The notes below the pieces were generated by a model. The model was not told where the DNA came from. It was given only the letters and a program-made list of their open reading frames with translations, and searched no databases. Position numbers and translations under genes: made by a program. Positions 8,693 through 17,162 of a stretch of 64,000 bases of DNA are shown piece by piece. Each line of letters starts with the position of its first letter. The stretch's first letter is position 1. Source of the stretch: Hyphomicrobiales bacterium. Its GTDB lineage: Bacteria; Pseudomonadota; Alphaproteobacteria; Rhizobiales; Devosiaceae. Where the stretch lies: NCBI GenBank assembly GCA_900470445.1, contig UCAU01000018.1, forward strand, positions 1 to 64,000, read 5' to 3'.

Positions 8693-8707
8693 TTAATGCA
8701 TGATTAA
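8693..8707. promoter_or_regulatory. CtrA-type box upstream of the polysaccharide operon
   Basis: TTAA-TGCATGA-TTAA matches the full CtrA consensus TTAA-N7-TTAA exactly. It lies 22 bases upstream of the ATG of the deacetylase fusion, where it would overlap the promoter or early leader. CtrA is the master cell-cycle regulator of alphaproteobacteria and controls many envelope genes. That the site works is inference. Confidence 0.5.
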
Positions 8708-8877
8708 ACTGGAGGCATTGTTGCACCGCAGCAGAGCAGTGAAAAACACAAGCTGGTCCGGCGGTTAATCGTGTTGTGTGAATGTACTTACGTATGCATC
8801 GGGAATGTTCTGACCCGTGGGAGCGCAAGAGCCGCGCAAAGCGTGCGCATGGCGGCGCCAAGGCGCCCACCGCCGGC

Positions 8878-8910
8878 TTGACTGCATTCATTATATCAAT
8901 CATTCTCGAT
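8878..8910 (+). promoter_or_regulatory. Candidate ars promoter and ArsR operator
   Basis: A TTGACT hexamer at 8878-8883 fits a -35 box; the -10 region at 8901-8906 is weak. At 8895-8910 an imperfect inverted repeat reads ATCAA-TCATTC-TCGAT (4 of 5 arm positions pair), a plausible site for the winged-helix ArsR dimer. It ends 2 bases before the arsR ATG. No ribosome site precedes that ATG, so the transcript may be leaderless. Confidence 0.4.
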
Positions 8911-8912
8911 AC

Positions 8913-9275
8913 ATGGAATCATCGCACGCCCTCGACGTTTTTGCCGCCCTGTCCCAGGGCACGCGTCTCGACACGTTCCGCCTGCTGATGGAACACGAAC
9001 CCCAGGGCCTGCCGGCCGGCGAAATCGCCCGGCGGCTCGATGTGCCGCAAAACACCATGTCCACGCACCTGGCCATTCTGACCCGGGCCGGGCTCATCGA
9101 ATCCGAGCGCCACAGCCGATCCATCGTTTATCGGGCGGTGGTTGACCGGGTGCGGGAGATCGCGAGCTTCCTGGTGCAGGATTGCTGCGGCGGCCGCGCC
9201 GAATTGTGCGCCCCCCTCATCGCCGAATTCACCCCGTGCTGCGCGCCGGCCGATCGCCGCACCAAGGCGGGATAA
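8913..9275 (+). CDS. arsR: ArsR-family arsenic-responsive repressor
   Basis: The 120-residue winged-helix repressor lacks the usual N-terminal metal helix motif. Instead it carries cysteines at the C-terminal end: Cys91-Cys92, Cys99 and Cys109-Cys110. That arrangement resembles ArsR proteins that bind As(III) through a Cys-Cys...Cys site near the dimer helix. The recognition helix is around residues 45-58 (Pro-Gln-Asn-Thr-Met-Ser-Thr-His-Leu). The ATG at 8913 is chosen because the conserved family start follows directly and a candidate operator sits just upstream. An in-frame start 32 codons earlier adds a basic, unlike-family segment. The stop codon abuts the ATG of aqpS. It should repress the whole ars operon until arsenite binds. 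Confidence 0.92.
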   Translation: MESSHALDVFAALSQGTRLDTFRLLMEHEPQGLPAGEIARRLDVPQNTMSTHLAILTRAGLIESERHSRSIVYRAVVDRVREIASFLVQDCCGGRAELCAPLIAEFTPCCAPADRRTKAG

Positions 9276-9971
9276 ATGGTGGATTTGCCGCGCCGTCTGG
9301 TTGCCGAAGCGCTCGGCACGGCACTGCTGGTGGCAACGGTCGTGGGCTCGGGCATCATGGCCGAGACACTGACCACCGATATCGCCCTGGCGCTGCTGGC
9401 CAATACCATTGCCACCGGTACCATATTGGTGGTGTTGATCACTATTCTCGGGCCGATTTCGGGCGCCCACTTCAATCCGGCGGTGTCGCTGGTCTTTGCT
9501 TTGCGGGGAGACCTGCCGCGCCGTGATGCCCTGCTCTATGCAATCGTGCAGATCGCGGGCGGCATTGTTGGGGCAATACTGGCGCATGCCATGTTCGCGC
9601 TGCCGCTGCTGCAGGCTTCCAGCACGGTACGCAGCGGGGTGGCGCAATGGCTTTCCGAAGGCGTTGCGGCGTTCGGGCTCGTTGCAACTATCCTGGCCGG
9701 CATCCGGTTGCAGCGAAGCGCCGTTCCGATGCTGGTCGGGCTTTACATCACCGCGGCCTATTGGTTTACGGCCTCGACCTCATTCGCCAATCCTGCCGTG
9801 GCCATTGCCCGCGCGTTTACCGACACCTTTTCGGGTATTCGTCCCTATGACTTGCCGGGCTTCATTCTGGCGCAACTCGCTGGCGCCCTTGCCGCGCTGG
9901 CGCTGATGAGCTGGCTGCTGCGCGGTCCGGTCGGAGACGCCCTCCCCATCCATGTGGAAGAACAATCATGA
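9276..9971 (+). CDS. aqpS: Aquaglyceroporin of the arsenic operon
   Basis: This is a 231-residue major intrinsic protein with six membrane helices and two re-entrant NPA loops: Asn67-Pro-Ala and Asn172-Pro-Ala. The position right after the second NPA, usually Arg in the selectivity filter, is Val175. That widens the pore and suits small neutral solutes such as arsenous acid. In Sinorhizobium meliloti the gene in this position (AqpS) replaces an ArsB pump: arsenate is reduced inside and As(III) leaves down its gradient. The gene order here is the same (arsR-aqpS-arsC-arsH). It begins immediately after the arsR stop and overlaps arsC by 4 bases (ATGA). Confidence 0.92.
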   Translation: MVDLPRRLVAEALGTALLVATVVGSGIMAETLTTDIALALLANTIATGTILVVLITILGPISGAHFNPAVSLVFALRGDLPRRDALLYAIVQIAGGIVGAILAHAMFALPLLQASSTVRSGVAQWLSEGVAAFGLVATILAGIRLQRSAVPMLVGLYITAAYWFTASTSFANPAVAIARAFTDTFSGIRPYDLPGFILAQLAGALAALALMSWLLRGPVGDALPIHVEEQS

Positions 9972-10390
9972 CCGTCACCATCTACCACAATCCTGAATGC
10001 GGCACGTCGCGCAATACGCTGGCGATGATCCGCCAGTCCGGGGCCAAACCCGTGGTGATCGACTATCGCAAGACGCCGCCATCGCGCACGAGGATCCTCG
10101 AACTGGTTGCCGCCGCCGGCATGACCTTGCGCCAGGCGATCCGGCAGAAGGACACCCCCTATGCCGAGCTTGGCCTGGCCGACCCGTCCTTGTCGGATGA
10201 GCAATTGCTCGACGCCATCGCGGCGCATCCGATCCTGCTCAACCGCCCCTTTGTCGAGACGCCGTTGGGGACACTTCTGTGCCGGCCCTCCGAACTGGTG
10301 CTGGATATTCTGGAGAATCCCGATATCGGGCCGTTCACCAAGGAAGATGGCGAGGTAATCATCGACGCTGAAGGCAAGCGCCTTGTCTGA
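9968..10390 (+). CDS. arsC: Arsenate reductase, glutaredoxin-linked type
   Basis: The 140-residue protein belongs to the E. coli R773 ArsC family, which reduces arsenate to arsenite with glutathione and glutaredoxin. Catalytic Cys11 sits in [10 protein letters not shown]. The three anion-binding arginines are present at 59, 93 (Asn-Arg-Pro-Phe-Val) and 106 (Cys-Arg-Pro-Ser-Glu), each one position earlier than in the E. coli enzyme. The length is normal. Its ATG overlaps the end of aqpS by 4 bases, and its last 8 bases overlap the TTG start of arsH. Confidence 0.95.
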   Translation: MTVTIYHNPECGTSRNTLAMIRQSGAKPVVIDYRKTPPSRTRILELVAAAGMTLRQAIRQKDTPYAELGLADPSLSDEQLLDAIAAHPILLNRPFVETPLGTLLCRPSELVLDILENPDIGPFTKEDGEVIIDAEGKRLV

Positions 10391-11090
10391 TCTGGTCAAT
10401 ATCGTTGGCGCGGCTTTCGAGGTGCCCGATGTCGCGCAACTGACTGCACCATTGGGCCAGCACAAGCCGCGCATCCTGATGCTCTATGGCTCGCTGCGCG
10501 AACGCTCCTATAGCCGTTTGCTGACCTTGGAGGCGCAGCGCCTGCTGGAGGCGTTCGGCGCCGAGGTACGCATCTTCCATGCCAATGGCCTGCCATTGCC
10601 GGGGGATGCCCCTGATGATCATCCCAAGGTGCAGGAATTGCGCGAAGCCATGCTGTGGTCGGAAGGCCAAGTGTGGACCAGCCCCGAGCGTCACGGCGCC
10701 ATGAGTTCGGTGCTCAAGGCGCAGATCGACTGGATCCCCCTGCCCGGCGGCGCGATCCGCCCGACCCAGGGCCGCACGCTGGCGCTGATGCAGGTTTCGG
10801 GCGGCTCCCAGAGCTTCAACGCCGTCAACCAGATGCGGATTCTGGGGCGCTGGATGCGGATGGTCACTATCCCCAACCAGTCCTCGGTCGCCAAGGCATT
10901 TCAGGAATTTGAGGCGGACGGCCGCATGAAACCGTCATCCTATTACGATAGGGTGGTGGACGTCATGGAAGAGCTGGTGAAATTCACGCTGATCAACCGC
11001 GGCGTATCCGGCTATCTGACCTCCCGCTACAGCGAGCGCAAGGAAGCGGCCAGCAAACTCGAGGAGCGGGTCGGCTTGAAGTCGATCTAG
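10383..11090 (+). CDS. arsH: ArsH, NADPH-dependent FMN oxidoreductase for organoarsenicals
   Basis: The 235-residue flavodoxin-fold protein has the FMN phosphate loop [10 protein letters not shown] (from ~residue 36) and a Leu-Lys-x-Gln-Ile-Asp-Trp segment typical of ArsH. ArsH oxidises trivalent aromatic and methyl arsenicals to the less toxic pentavalent forms. The frame opens with TTG inside the end of arsC (8-base overlap), preceded by an AAGG ribosome site. No ATG follows early enough to keep the family's N-terminal extension, so I accept TTG. Length is normal for ArsH. Confidence 0.93.
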   Translation: MSDLVNIVGAAFEVPDVAQLTAPLGQHKPRILMLYGSLRERSYSRLLTLEAQRLLEAFGAEVRIFHANGLPLPGDAPDDHPKVQELREAMLWSEGQVWTSPERHGAMSSVLKAQIDWIPLPGGAIRPTQGRTLALMQVSGGSQSFNAVNQMRILGRWMRMVTIPNQSSVAKAFQEFEADGRMKPSSYYDRVVDVMEELVKFTLINRGVSGYLTSRYSERKEAASKLEERVGLKSI

Positions 11091-11096
11091 AACATT

Positions 11097-12308
11097 ATGG
11101 CCGAGGCCGCATCTTCGCCGTCCAATGCCGCGGCCATCTGGGCGCTCGGGGTCACCCAGATCATCGGCTATGGCACGCTCTACTATAGTTTCAGCATCCT
11201 GGCGCCCGGCATCGCTGCCGAGTTCGGCGTGGCCATCGAGTGGATCTACGGCTGTATTTCACTGGCGCTGCTGGCGGGTGGGCTGATCTCGCCCTATGCC
11301 GGCGGACTGGCGGACCGGCATGGCGCCGGGCGGGTCATGGCGGCCGGTTCGGTCGGGGCCGCAGCGGCACTGATCGTGTGCGCGCTGGCGGGGAACGCCT
11401 TCGCCTTCCTCTCCGGGATGATCCTGGTCGAGCTGGCCTCGGCCTTTGTGCTCTATTCGACGGCCTTCGCCTTTCTTGCCCAGAGCACAGGGCCCAAGGC
11501 CCAGCGCAGCATTACCTATTTGACGCTGATCGCCGGGTTTGCGTCCACGATCTTCTGGCCGCTGACCAGCGCCATGCTGGGGGCCATGGACTGGCACCAG
11601 GTCTATTTGGTGTTCGCGGGCTTGAACCTGCTTGTCTGCCTGCCGCTGCATCTGTGGCTGTCGCGGTTTTCGCGGCTGGCCGCCGCGCGGATGCCGCAGC
11701 CGGTCGGTATTGCGGCGGTGGAGAACCCGGTTGACCAGGGCCTGGTCTTTGTCCTGGTGGTGCTCGGCTTTTCGCTGGCGGGGTTCATTTCGGCGGCCAT
11801 CCTGTTCCATATCGTGCCGATGCTGGGCTCGCTCGGGCTGGGCAATGCGGGGGTGCTGGTGGCTTCGCTGCTGGGGCCGGCGCAGGTGGCAAGCCGGCTG
11901 ATCAACATGACATTGGGCAAGGAATTGCCGGCGACAGTGCTTTCGATCATTTCGGCGAGCATGATGCCGCTGGCGCTGACCATCCTGGCGCTGACGGCGC
12001 CATCGATCGCCGGCGGCATCGGTTTTGCGGTGATCTTTGGCATGGGCACCGGGCTGTTCAGCATTGTATCGGGCACATTGCCGCTGGCGCTGTTTGGCAA
12101 GGCCGGCTTCGGGCGGCGGCTGGGCTGGATCAGCCTGGGCCGGCTGGCGCTATCGGCCATCGCGCCAGTCACCCTGTCGGTCGCGCTGGGTGCCGTTGGG
12201 CCGAAACCCTCGATATGGGTTCTGGTGGTGGCGGGATTAGGATGCGTGGCGGTGTTTGGGGAAATCTGGCGCCGTTGCCGGCAGCCCCAGCGCGTGGCCG
12301 TCGTTTGA
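11097..12308 (+). CDS. MFS exporter at the end of the ars operon
   Basis: The 403-residue protein has 12 predicted membrane helices and a Gly-Gly-Leu-Ala-Asp-Arg-His-Gly-Ala-Gly-Arg-Val loop between helices 2 and 3, the MFS signature. It follows arsH by 6 bases and so belongs to the arsenic transcript. MFS proteins in ars operons include ArsK (efflux of As(III), Sb(III) and trivalent organoarsenicals) and ArsJ (efflux of arseno-phosphoglycerate). ArsJ normally comes with a GAPDH gene, which is absent here, so ArsK-like export fits better. I give no symbol because the subfamily cannot be fixed by eye. The gene ends 7 bases before the converging recQ stop. Confidence 0.8.
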   Translation: MAEAASSPSNAAAIWALGVTQIIGYGTLYYSFSILAPGIAAEFGVAIEWIYGCISLALLAGGLISPYAGGLADRHGAGRVMAAGSVGAAAALIVCALAGNAFAFLSGMILVELASAFVLYSTAFAFLAQSTGPKAQRSITYLTLIAGFASTIFWPLTSAMLGAMDWHQVYLVFAGLNLLVCLPLHLWLSRFSRLAAARMPQPVGIAAVENPVDQGLVFVLVVLGFSLAGFISAAILFHIVPMLGSLGLGNAGVLVASLLGPAQVASRLINMTLGKELPATVLSIISASMMPLALTILALTAPSIAGGIGFAVIFGMGTGLFSIVSGTLPLALFGKAGFGRRLGWISLGRLALSAIAPVTLSVALGAVGPKPSIWVLVVAGLGCVAVFGEIWRRCRQPQRVAVV

Positions 12309-12315
12309 CCCCGGC

Positions 12316-14178
12316 TTAAACGTCCAGATCGGACAGCACCGACAGGAAGGCTTCGCCGTAGCGGTCGAGCTTGGCCTGGCCGACGCCGGGCAGGTTGAGG
12401 ATGTCGTGCAGGTGGCGCGGACGGGCCAGGGCCATGGCGCGCAAGGTGGTGTCGTGGAAGATGACATAGGGCGGCACGCCCTGTTGCTTGGCGATGCGCA
12501 GGCGCTCGTCGCGCAGGGCGTTGAAGATGGTCATGGCGGGTTCGGCCAATTGCACGGCATTGCTGAGGCGCTGGCGCACTTCGGCGGCCTTTTTGGGGCG
12601 ATCCTTGCGCAGGGTCACCATGCGTTCGCGCTTGAACACGGCGCGGGCGCCCTCGCCCAGGGTCAGTGCGCCATGGGCGGCGTGATCGACGACGACGAGA
12701 CCGCTGGCGGTGAGCTGGCGCAAGACCGATTGCCAGGTTTTGTTGTCGAGATCCTGGCCCTGGCCGAACACGGCCTGTTTGTCATGGCCGAAGCGTTCGA
12801 CCTTTTCGGTAGCTTTGCCGATCAGCACATCGATGACATGGGCGGCGCCGAAGCGCTGGCCGGTGCGGTAGATGGCGGCCATGGCCTTGATGGCGGCTTC
12901 GGTGCCGTCCCAGCTTTCGACGGGGGAGCGGCAGGTGTCGCAATTGCCGCAATTGCCGGCATGGCCTTCGCCGAAATGGGCAAGGATCGCCTTGCGGCGG
13001 CATTCGGCGGTTTCGCAGACGCCGAGCAGGGCATTGAGCTTACTATGTTCGACGCGCTTGACCTCGTCGGGGGCATTGCCCTCGTCGATCATGCGGCGGC
13101 GCTGCACGACATCGGCCATGCCATAGCTCATCCAGGCTTCGGCGGGCTGGCCATCGCGACCGGCGCGGCCGGTTTCCTGGTAATAGGCTTCGATTGAAGC
13201 CGGCAGGTCCATATGGGCGACATAGCGCACGTCGGGCTTGTCGATGCCCATGCCGAAGGCAACGGTGGCCACCATGCAGATGTTTTCTTCCTTGAGAAAA
13301 GCATCCTGATTGGCGCTGCGCCGCTCGGCCGAGAGCCCGGCATGATAGGGCAGAGCCGGAATGCCCTTGCCCGAAAGCCAATCGGCAATGTCTTCGACCT
13401 TGGCGCGGGAGAGGCAATAGACGATGCCCGAATTACCCTTGTGGCCGGCAAGGAAGGCCAGCAATTGCTCGCGCGCCTTGTCCCGCTCGATGATGGAATA
13501 GGAGATATTGGGGCGATCAAAACTGGTCGAGAAGACCTGGGCGCCTTCGAGCCCCAGCCGCTCGATAATGTCTTCGCGCGTGGTCGGATCGGCCGTGGCG
13601 GTCAGCGCGATGCGCGGCACGCCGGGGAAAAGCTCGGTGAGTTGCGCCAGATCTCGATATTCGGGGCGGAAATCATGGCCCCATTGGCTCACGCAATGGG
13701 CCTCGTCGATGGCAAAGAGCGCGATATCGAGCCCTTCGACCATATTGCGGAAACCCTGGGTCGCGACGCGCTCGGGCGCCACATAGAGCAGGTCGAGTTC
13801 GCCGCGCCGCAATTGGCCGCGGACTTCGGCGGATTCCTCCTGGGTCATCGCCGAATTGAGGGCTGCGGCGGCGACGCCGGCCTGGCGCAAAGCCTCGACC
13901 TGGTCGCGCATCAGGGCGATGAGCGGGGAGATGACAATGCCGACGCCGGGGCGGCAGATGGCGGGGATCTGGTAGCAGGCGGATTTACCCGCGCCAGTGG
14001 GGAAGAGTACGACGGCGTCGCCTCCGCCCACGACGTGGCGGACCACATCTTCCTGCTGGCCGCGGAAGCTTTTGTGGCCAAAAATATCGCGCAGCACATC
14101 GAGCGGGTCGCGGCTGCTACGCTGCGCCGGCGCCAGCGAGGCCTCAAACAGATCGATATGCGACTCGGAAATGCTCAC
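12316..14178 (-). CDS. recQ: ATP-dependent DNA helicase RecQ
   Basis: The 620-residue protein is a complete RecQ, a 3'-5' helicase for recombination and fork repair. Walker A is TGAGKS (61-66) and the helicase box DEAH (158-161) is followed by Cys-Val-Ser-Gln-Trp-Gly-His-Asp-Phe-Arg-Pro, the RecQ aromatic-rich loop. The RQC zinc cysteines appear near residues 385-415 (Cys-Glu-Thr-Ala-Glu-Cys-Arg, then Cys-Gly-Asn-Cys-Asp-Thr-Cys). A C-terminal HRDC domain fills ~540-620 (Ile-Leu-Asn-Leu-Pro-Gly-Val-Gly). It starts with GTG. It converges tightly with the ars operon. Confidence 0.96.
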   Translation of the reverse strand: MSISESHIDLFEASLAPAQRSSRDPLDVLRDIFGHKSFRGQQEDVVRHVVGGGDAVVLFPTGAGKSACYQIPAICRPGVGIVISPLIALMRDQVEALRQAGVAAAALNSAMTQEESAEVRGQLRRGELDLLYVAPERVATQGFRNMVEGLDIALFAIDEAHCVSQWGHDFRPEYRDLAQLTELFPGVPRIALTATADPTTREDIIERLGLEGAQVFSTSFDRPNISYSIIERDKAREQLLAFLAGHKGNSGIVYCLSRAKVEDIADWLSGKGIPALPYHAGLSAERRSANQDAFLKEENICMVATVAFGMGIDKPDVRYVAHMDLPASIEAYYQETGRAGRDGQPAEAWMSYGMADVVQRRRMIDEGNAPDEVKRVEHSKLNALLGVCETAECRRKAILAHFGEGHAGNCGNCDTCRSPVESWDGTEAAIKAMAAIYRTGQRFGAAHVIDVLIGKATEKVERFGHDKQAVFGQGQDLDNKTWQSVLRQLTASGLVVVDHAAHGALTLGEGARAVFKRERMVTLRKDRPKKAAEVRQRLSNAVQLAEPAMTIFNALRDERLRIAKQQGVPPYVIFHDTTLRAMALARPRHLHDILNLPGVGQAKLDRYGEAFLSVLSDLDV

Positions 14179-14223
14179 CCAAGTCTTGAATCACAGCCCC
14201 GAAGCAGGCGCAACACACGGGCG

Positions 14224-14541
14224 TCAAACATAGCCTAAAGCGGTGAATTGCTGATCAAACCACCACCAGCCCAGGCCAGTGAGCACGACCACCAGACCAA
14301 ACAGCGTCCAGCCCAGCGGATTGAGGCTTTTGGCTTCGACATTGCGATAATTGAGATTGGAGCCGCCAATCATGAAAGCCAGGCCAAAGACCACGCAGAG
14401 CGGGACAAGGAAAAAGGCGCGCAGGGAGTAGCGGATTTCGGCCACTCCGGCCTGTGCCTGCGCTAGCGGCTGGAGCAGGAAATAATACAAAACGCCCAGC
14501 CCGATCGCCAGGATCAGCAGCCCCAGTAAACGCCCCAGCAT
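14224..14541 (-). CDS. Small membrane protein of unknown function
   Basis: The 105-residue protein has three likely membrane helices (~2-22, ~40-58, ~75-95) and a Tyr-Arg-Asn-Val-Glu-Ala-Lys loop. I do not recognise the family. The second in-frame ATG is chosen because GGGGGA lies ~9 bases upstream; the first ATG, 10 codons earlier, has no ribosome site. It sits 45 bases upstream of recQ on the same strand and could be co-transcribed with it. Confidence 0.6.
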   Translation of the reverse strand: MLGRLLGLLILAIGLGVLYYFLLQPLAQAQAGVAEIRYSLRAFFLVPLCVVFGLAFMIGGSNLNYRNVEAKSLNPLGWTLFGLVVVLTGLGWWWFDQQFTALGYV

Positions 14542-14604
14542 GTTTCTACGTCCCCCGAATCTGAAGGCCATCTGAGCATAGATTTGGTGATTTGGCGCGG
14601 GGGT

Positions 14605-15156
14605 CTAGCGCGGCGGCGGTTTGCTGAGGAAGGGGGAATTGCGCAGCACGAAGCGCCAGGGGGTTTCGACGCCTTTGGTGAGGCCGATGCGGGGGCCGGT
14701 GTGGATTTCGGCGGGTTCGCCGGGGAGGAGTTGGAAGGGTGGCGTATCGAGGGGCATTCCATTGTGGGCGATGGTGACGCCCAGTGCCTGGCAGAGCTTG
14801 CCGGGGCCGGAGCAGAGCTGGCGGGTGGGCAGGCCGCCGCGGCGTTCGGACATGAGGTGGACGCCGTGCGTGGGCTCGAGCGCGCGGATCAGCACAGCGC
14901 TGCCGGGCTGGCAGACGAAGTTCAGGCACCAATGGATGCCGTAGATTTTATAGACATAGGCATGGCCGGGCGGGCCGAACATGGCCGCATTGCGCGGGGT
15001 CGGGCCGTTGAACGTGTGGGAGGCCGGGTCGGTCTGGTCATAGGCTTCGACCTCGACCAGGGGACCGCCGACGCCATCGACAAGCAGGGTTGTGCCGATG
15101 AGGTCGCGGGCGACGTCGAGGACAGGGCGGTGGAAGAAGGTGGCAGTTATACTCAT
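14605..15156 (-). CDS. DNA-3-methyladenine glycosylase, AAG/MPG family
   Basis: The 183-residue protein matches the alkyladenine glycosylase fold, which removes alkylated purines in base excision repair. Diagnostic stretches are Leu-Val-Glu-Val-Glu-Ala-Tyr (catalytic Glu), Asp-Pro-Ala-Ser-His-Thr-Phe-Asn-Gly with Thr-Pro-Arg-Asn, and [15 protein letters not shown]. Also present is a [12 protein letters not shown] segment. Length is usual for bacterial members. It appears monocistronic, with a hairpin element just upstream. Confidence 0.94.
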   Translation of the reverse strand: MSITATFFHRPVLDVARDLIGTTLLVDGVGGPLVEVEAYDQTDPASHTFNGPTPRNAAMFGPPGHAYVYKIYGIHWCLNFVCQPGSAVLIRALEPTHGVHLMSERRGGLPTRQLCSGPGKLCQALGVTIAHNGMPLDTPPFQLLPGEPAEIHTGPRIGLTKGVETPWRFVLRNSPFLSKPPPR

Positions 15157-15197
15157 GGTTCAGCCCTTTCCCTCATTCGAGCCTTTGTGGCTCCCAT

Positions 15198-15304
15198 CAC
15201 CCCACCCTCCATCCCTCCCCATCAAGGGGAGGGAGGCGCAAGCTGATAGCTCACGGTTCCATCGTCTCCCTCCCCCTTGTGGGGAGGGATCAAGGGTGGG
15301 GGTG
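15198..15304. repeat. Two-arm copy of the CCCTCCCC hairpin repeat family
   Basis: The left arm (15198-15235) and right arm (15266-15304) are inverted copies with few mismatches, separated by ~30 bases. Each arm also folds by itself (CCTCCCC/GGGGAGG with a 5-base loop). It lies between the glycosylase start and the stop of the D-threonine-aldolase-like gene, so it may end that transcript. Confidence 0.75.
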
Positions 15305-15323
15305 TTCTGGTCGCTGGCCTCTT

Positions 15324-16385
15324 TTAGTCGACCCGGCCGCGGGCGTCGACATGGACGGTTTCGACCACCTGATTGCCGGAGATTAGCGTCACGCTGTCGA
15401 AGAGGTTCGATACCACGCAGGCGTGGTTGGGGATGATGCGGAGCTTTTCGCCGATGGCGGGTTTGGTGGGGCAATTGGTGAGGTCGATGGTGCCGTGCTC
15501 TTCGCTGAGGCCGGTGATGACGGCGTCGGGATAGGCGAGGATGAGGCCGAACCCGGTCATGCCCAGCGTGTCGCTGGTGAGGGCCTTGGAGCCGGCGTCG
15601 ATGATGGCGCGGTTTTCGGTGGGGCGGCTGACCACGGTGGCGAGGACGGTCAGGGCGCAGTCGGCGAAGCTGCCGACGTTTTTGGCGACCTGGAAACGAT
15701 CCATATAGATATAGGTGCCGGGGCGGTGTTCGGTGGCGGTTGTGACTTCGTGGGCGCGCCAGATATCGGGGGTGCCGCCATTGGAGATGACTTCCGGTGG
15801 CAGATTGGCGGCGATGAGGGCCGCCTTGGCGTCGGCCAGCCATTGGGCATTGGCTTCGACCTGTCCGGCGGCGGGATAGGTCATGAGGCCGCCGAAATGG
15901 AGGCCCGGCGCTGCGGCGATCTCTTGGGCAAGCTCGACCGCTTCGGCGGGGGACTGCACGCCGCAGCGGCCCATGCCGGTATCGCATTCGACCAGCACGG
16001 TCAGCGGCTTGGTTGAGCCGGCAAAGGTTGCGGAGAGGCCGGCGACGGTCTGGGCGCTGTCGGCGGTGACGGCGATGTTGATGCGACCTGCGAGGGCCTT
16101 GAGGCGGGCCAGTTTGGCCGGGCCGATAATATTGTAGGGCAGGAAAATTTCGGTGGTGCCGGCATCGGCCATCACCTCGGCTTCGCCCAGCTTTTGCACG
16201 GTAATGCCGACGGCGCCCAATTCGATGGCCCGCTTGGCGAAGCGGGGCAATTTGTGGGTCTTGATATGGGGGCGGAGCTTGAGGCCATGGGCGTCGGCAT
16301 AGTCCTGCACGCGCTTGAGATTGGCCTCGACGCGGTCCAGATCAATCAAGACGGCGGGTGTATCAAGTTCGGCTATAGCGCTCAT
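15324..16385 (-). CDS. D-threonine aldolase / D-serine dehydratase-like PLP enzyme
   Basis: The 353-residue fold-type III PLP enzyme has Arg-Pro-His-Ile-Lys-Thr-His-Lys near residue 40, where the lysine carries PLP. Near the end is Asn-His-Ala-Cys-Val, where a His-x-Cys/Asp pair binds a divalent metal. The family includes D-threonine aldolase, D-3-hydroxyaspartate aldolase and eukaryotic-type D-serine dehydratase, all acting on D-beta-hydroxy amino acids. The cysteine in the pair is as in D-serine dehydratases, but that alone does not settle the substrate. The ATG at 16385 overlaps the SDR stop by 4 bases; an earlier in-frame start adds an Arg/His-rich shadow of the SDR gene. It is third in the RidA-SDR-aldolase operon. 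Confidence 0.85.
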   Translation of the reverse strand: MSAIAELDTPAVLIDLDRVEANLKRVQDYADAHGLKLRPHIKTHKLPRFAKRAIELGAVGITVQKLGEAEVMADAGTTEIFLPYNIIGPAKLARLKALAGRINIAVTADSAQTVAGLSATFAGSTKPLTVLVECDTGMGRCGVQSPAEAVELAQEIAAAPGLHFGGLMTYPAAGQVEANAQWLADAKAALIAANLPPEVISNGGTPDIWRAHEVTTATEHRPGTYIYMDRFQVAKNVGSFADCALTVLATVVSRPTENRAIIDAGSKALTSDTLGMTGFGLILAYPDAVITGLSEEHGTIDLTNCPTKPAIGEKLRIIPNHACVVSNLFDSVTLISGNQVVETVHVDARGRVD

Positions 16386-17158
16386 TTGCCCCTCAGAACT
16401 TCGTCGACGAAACGCAGATTGCCGGCGGTGAGGCCGGCATCGACGGTCAATGTGGTGCCGGTGATGCCGGACGCCGCATCCGAGCACAAGAAGATGGCCG
16501 CATTGGCAACCTCCTGCGGCAGGACCATGCGGCCCAGCGGATAATGCGGCAGCACATTGTCGAGCACGGTCGGATCGGCCGCCAGGCGATGATCCCAGGC
16601 GGGGGTGCGGACCGAGCCGGGGCAGATGGCATTGGCGCGGATGCCCTGGGCGCCGCGTTCGACGGCGATGGCGCGGGCATAGGCGATCAGCCCGGCCTTG
16701 GCGGCGGAATAGGCCGGATTGCCGAAATGGGCGAGCCCATTGACCGACGAGATAAACACCAGGCTCCCTGCCCCGCGCCGCGCCATGGCGGTGACGATGG
16801 GGTCGGTCATGGCATAGGCGCCATTGAGATTAATGGCGATCTCGGAGGCCCAGACATCGTCATCGAGATGCTCGAGGGATTCGGCGCGGGTGAAGCCGGC
16901 ATTGGAGACGACCGCGTCGGGCGCGCCGTGTTCGGCAATGTAGCGCTCGATGGCGGCTCGGGTGGCCTTGGGGTCGGAGAGTTCAAACAGCACCTGCCTG
17001 GAGAGATCGAGCCCGGCAAGCAGGTCCGCATCGCGATCGGCGCCGATGACATTGGCTCCGGCGGCGCGGAAGCCGGCGACCATGGAGCGGCCAATGCCGC
17101 CACCGGCGCCTGATATCAGCACACTCTTGCCGTCGAGACGAAAGGGGGAAGCGCTCAT
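16382..17158 (-). CDS. SDR-family NAD(P)-dependent dehydrogenase
   Basis: The 258-residue classical short-chain dehydrogenase has Gly-Ala-Gly-Gly-Gly-Ile-Gly near residue 17, an Asn-Ala-Gly motif, a catalytic Ser (Ile-Ser-Ser-Val-Asn) and Tyr-Ser-Ala-Ala-Lys. A Cys-Pro-Gly-Ser-Val-Arg-Thr-Pro segment follows the active site. It starts 4 bases after the RidA stop and overlaps the aldolase-like gene by 4 bases. The context suggests oxidation of a hydroxy or keto acid made from the same substrate, but the substrate is unknown. Confidence 0.9.
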   Translation of the reverse strand: MSASPFRLDGKSVLISGAGGGIGRSMVAGFRAAGANVIGADRDADLLAGLDLSRQVLFELSDPKATRAAIERYIAEHGAPDAVVSNAGFTRAESLEHLDDDVWASEIAINLNGAYAMTDPIVTAMARRGAGSLVFISSVNGLAHFGNPAYSAAKAGLIAYARAIAVERGAQGIRANAICPGSVRTPAWDHRLAADPTVLDNVLPHYPLGRMVLPQEVANAAIFLCSDAASGITGTTLTVDAGLTAGNLRFVDEVLRGK

Positions 17159-17162
17159 GGCG

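Noticed and set aside
8817..8912. Earlier start for arsR
   Set aside because: It would add 32 basic residues across the promoter and operator region; the family starts near 8913.
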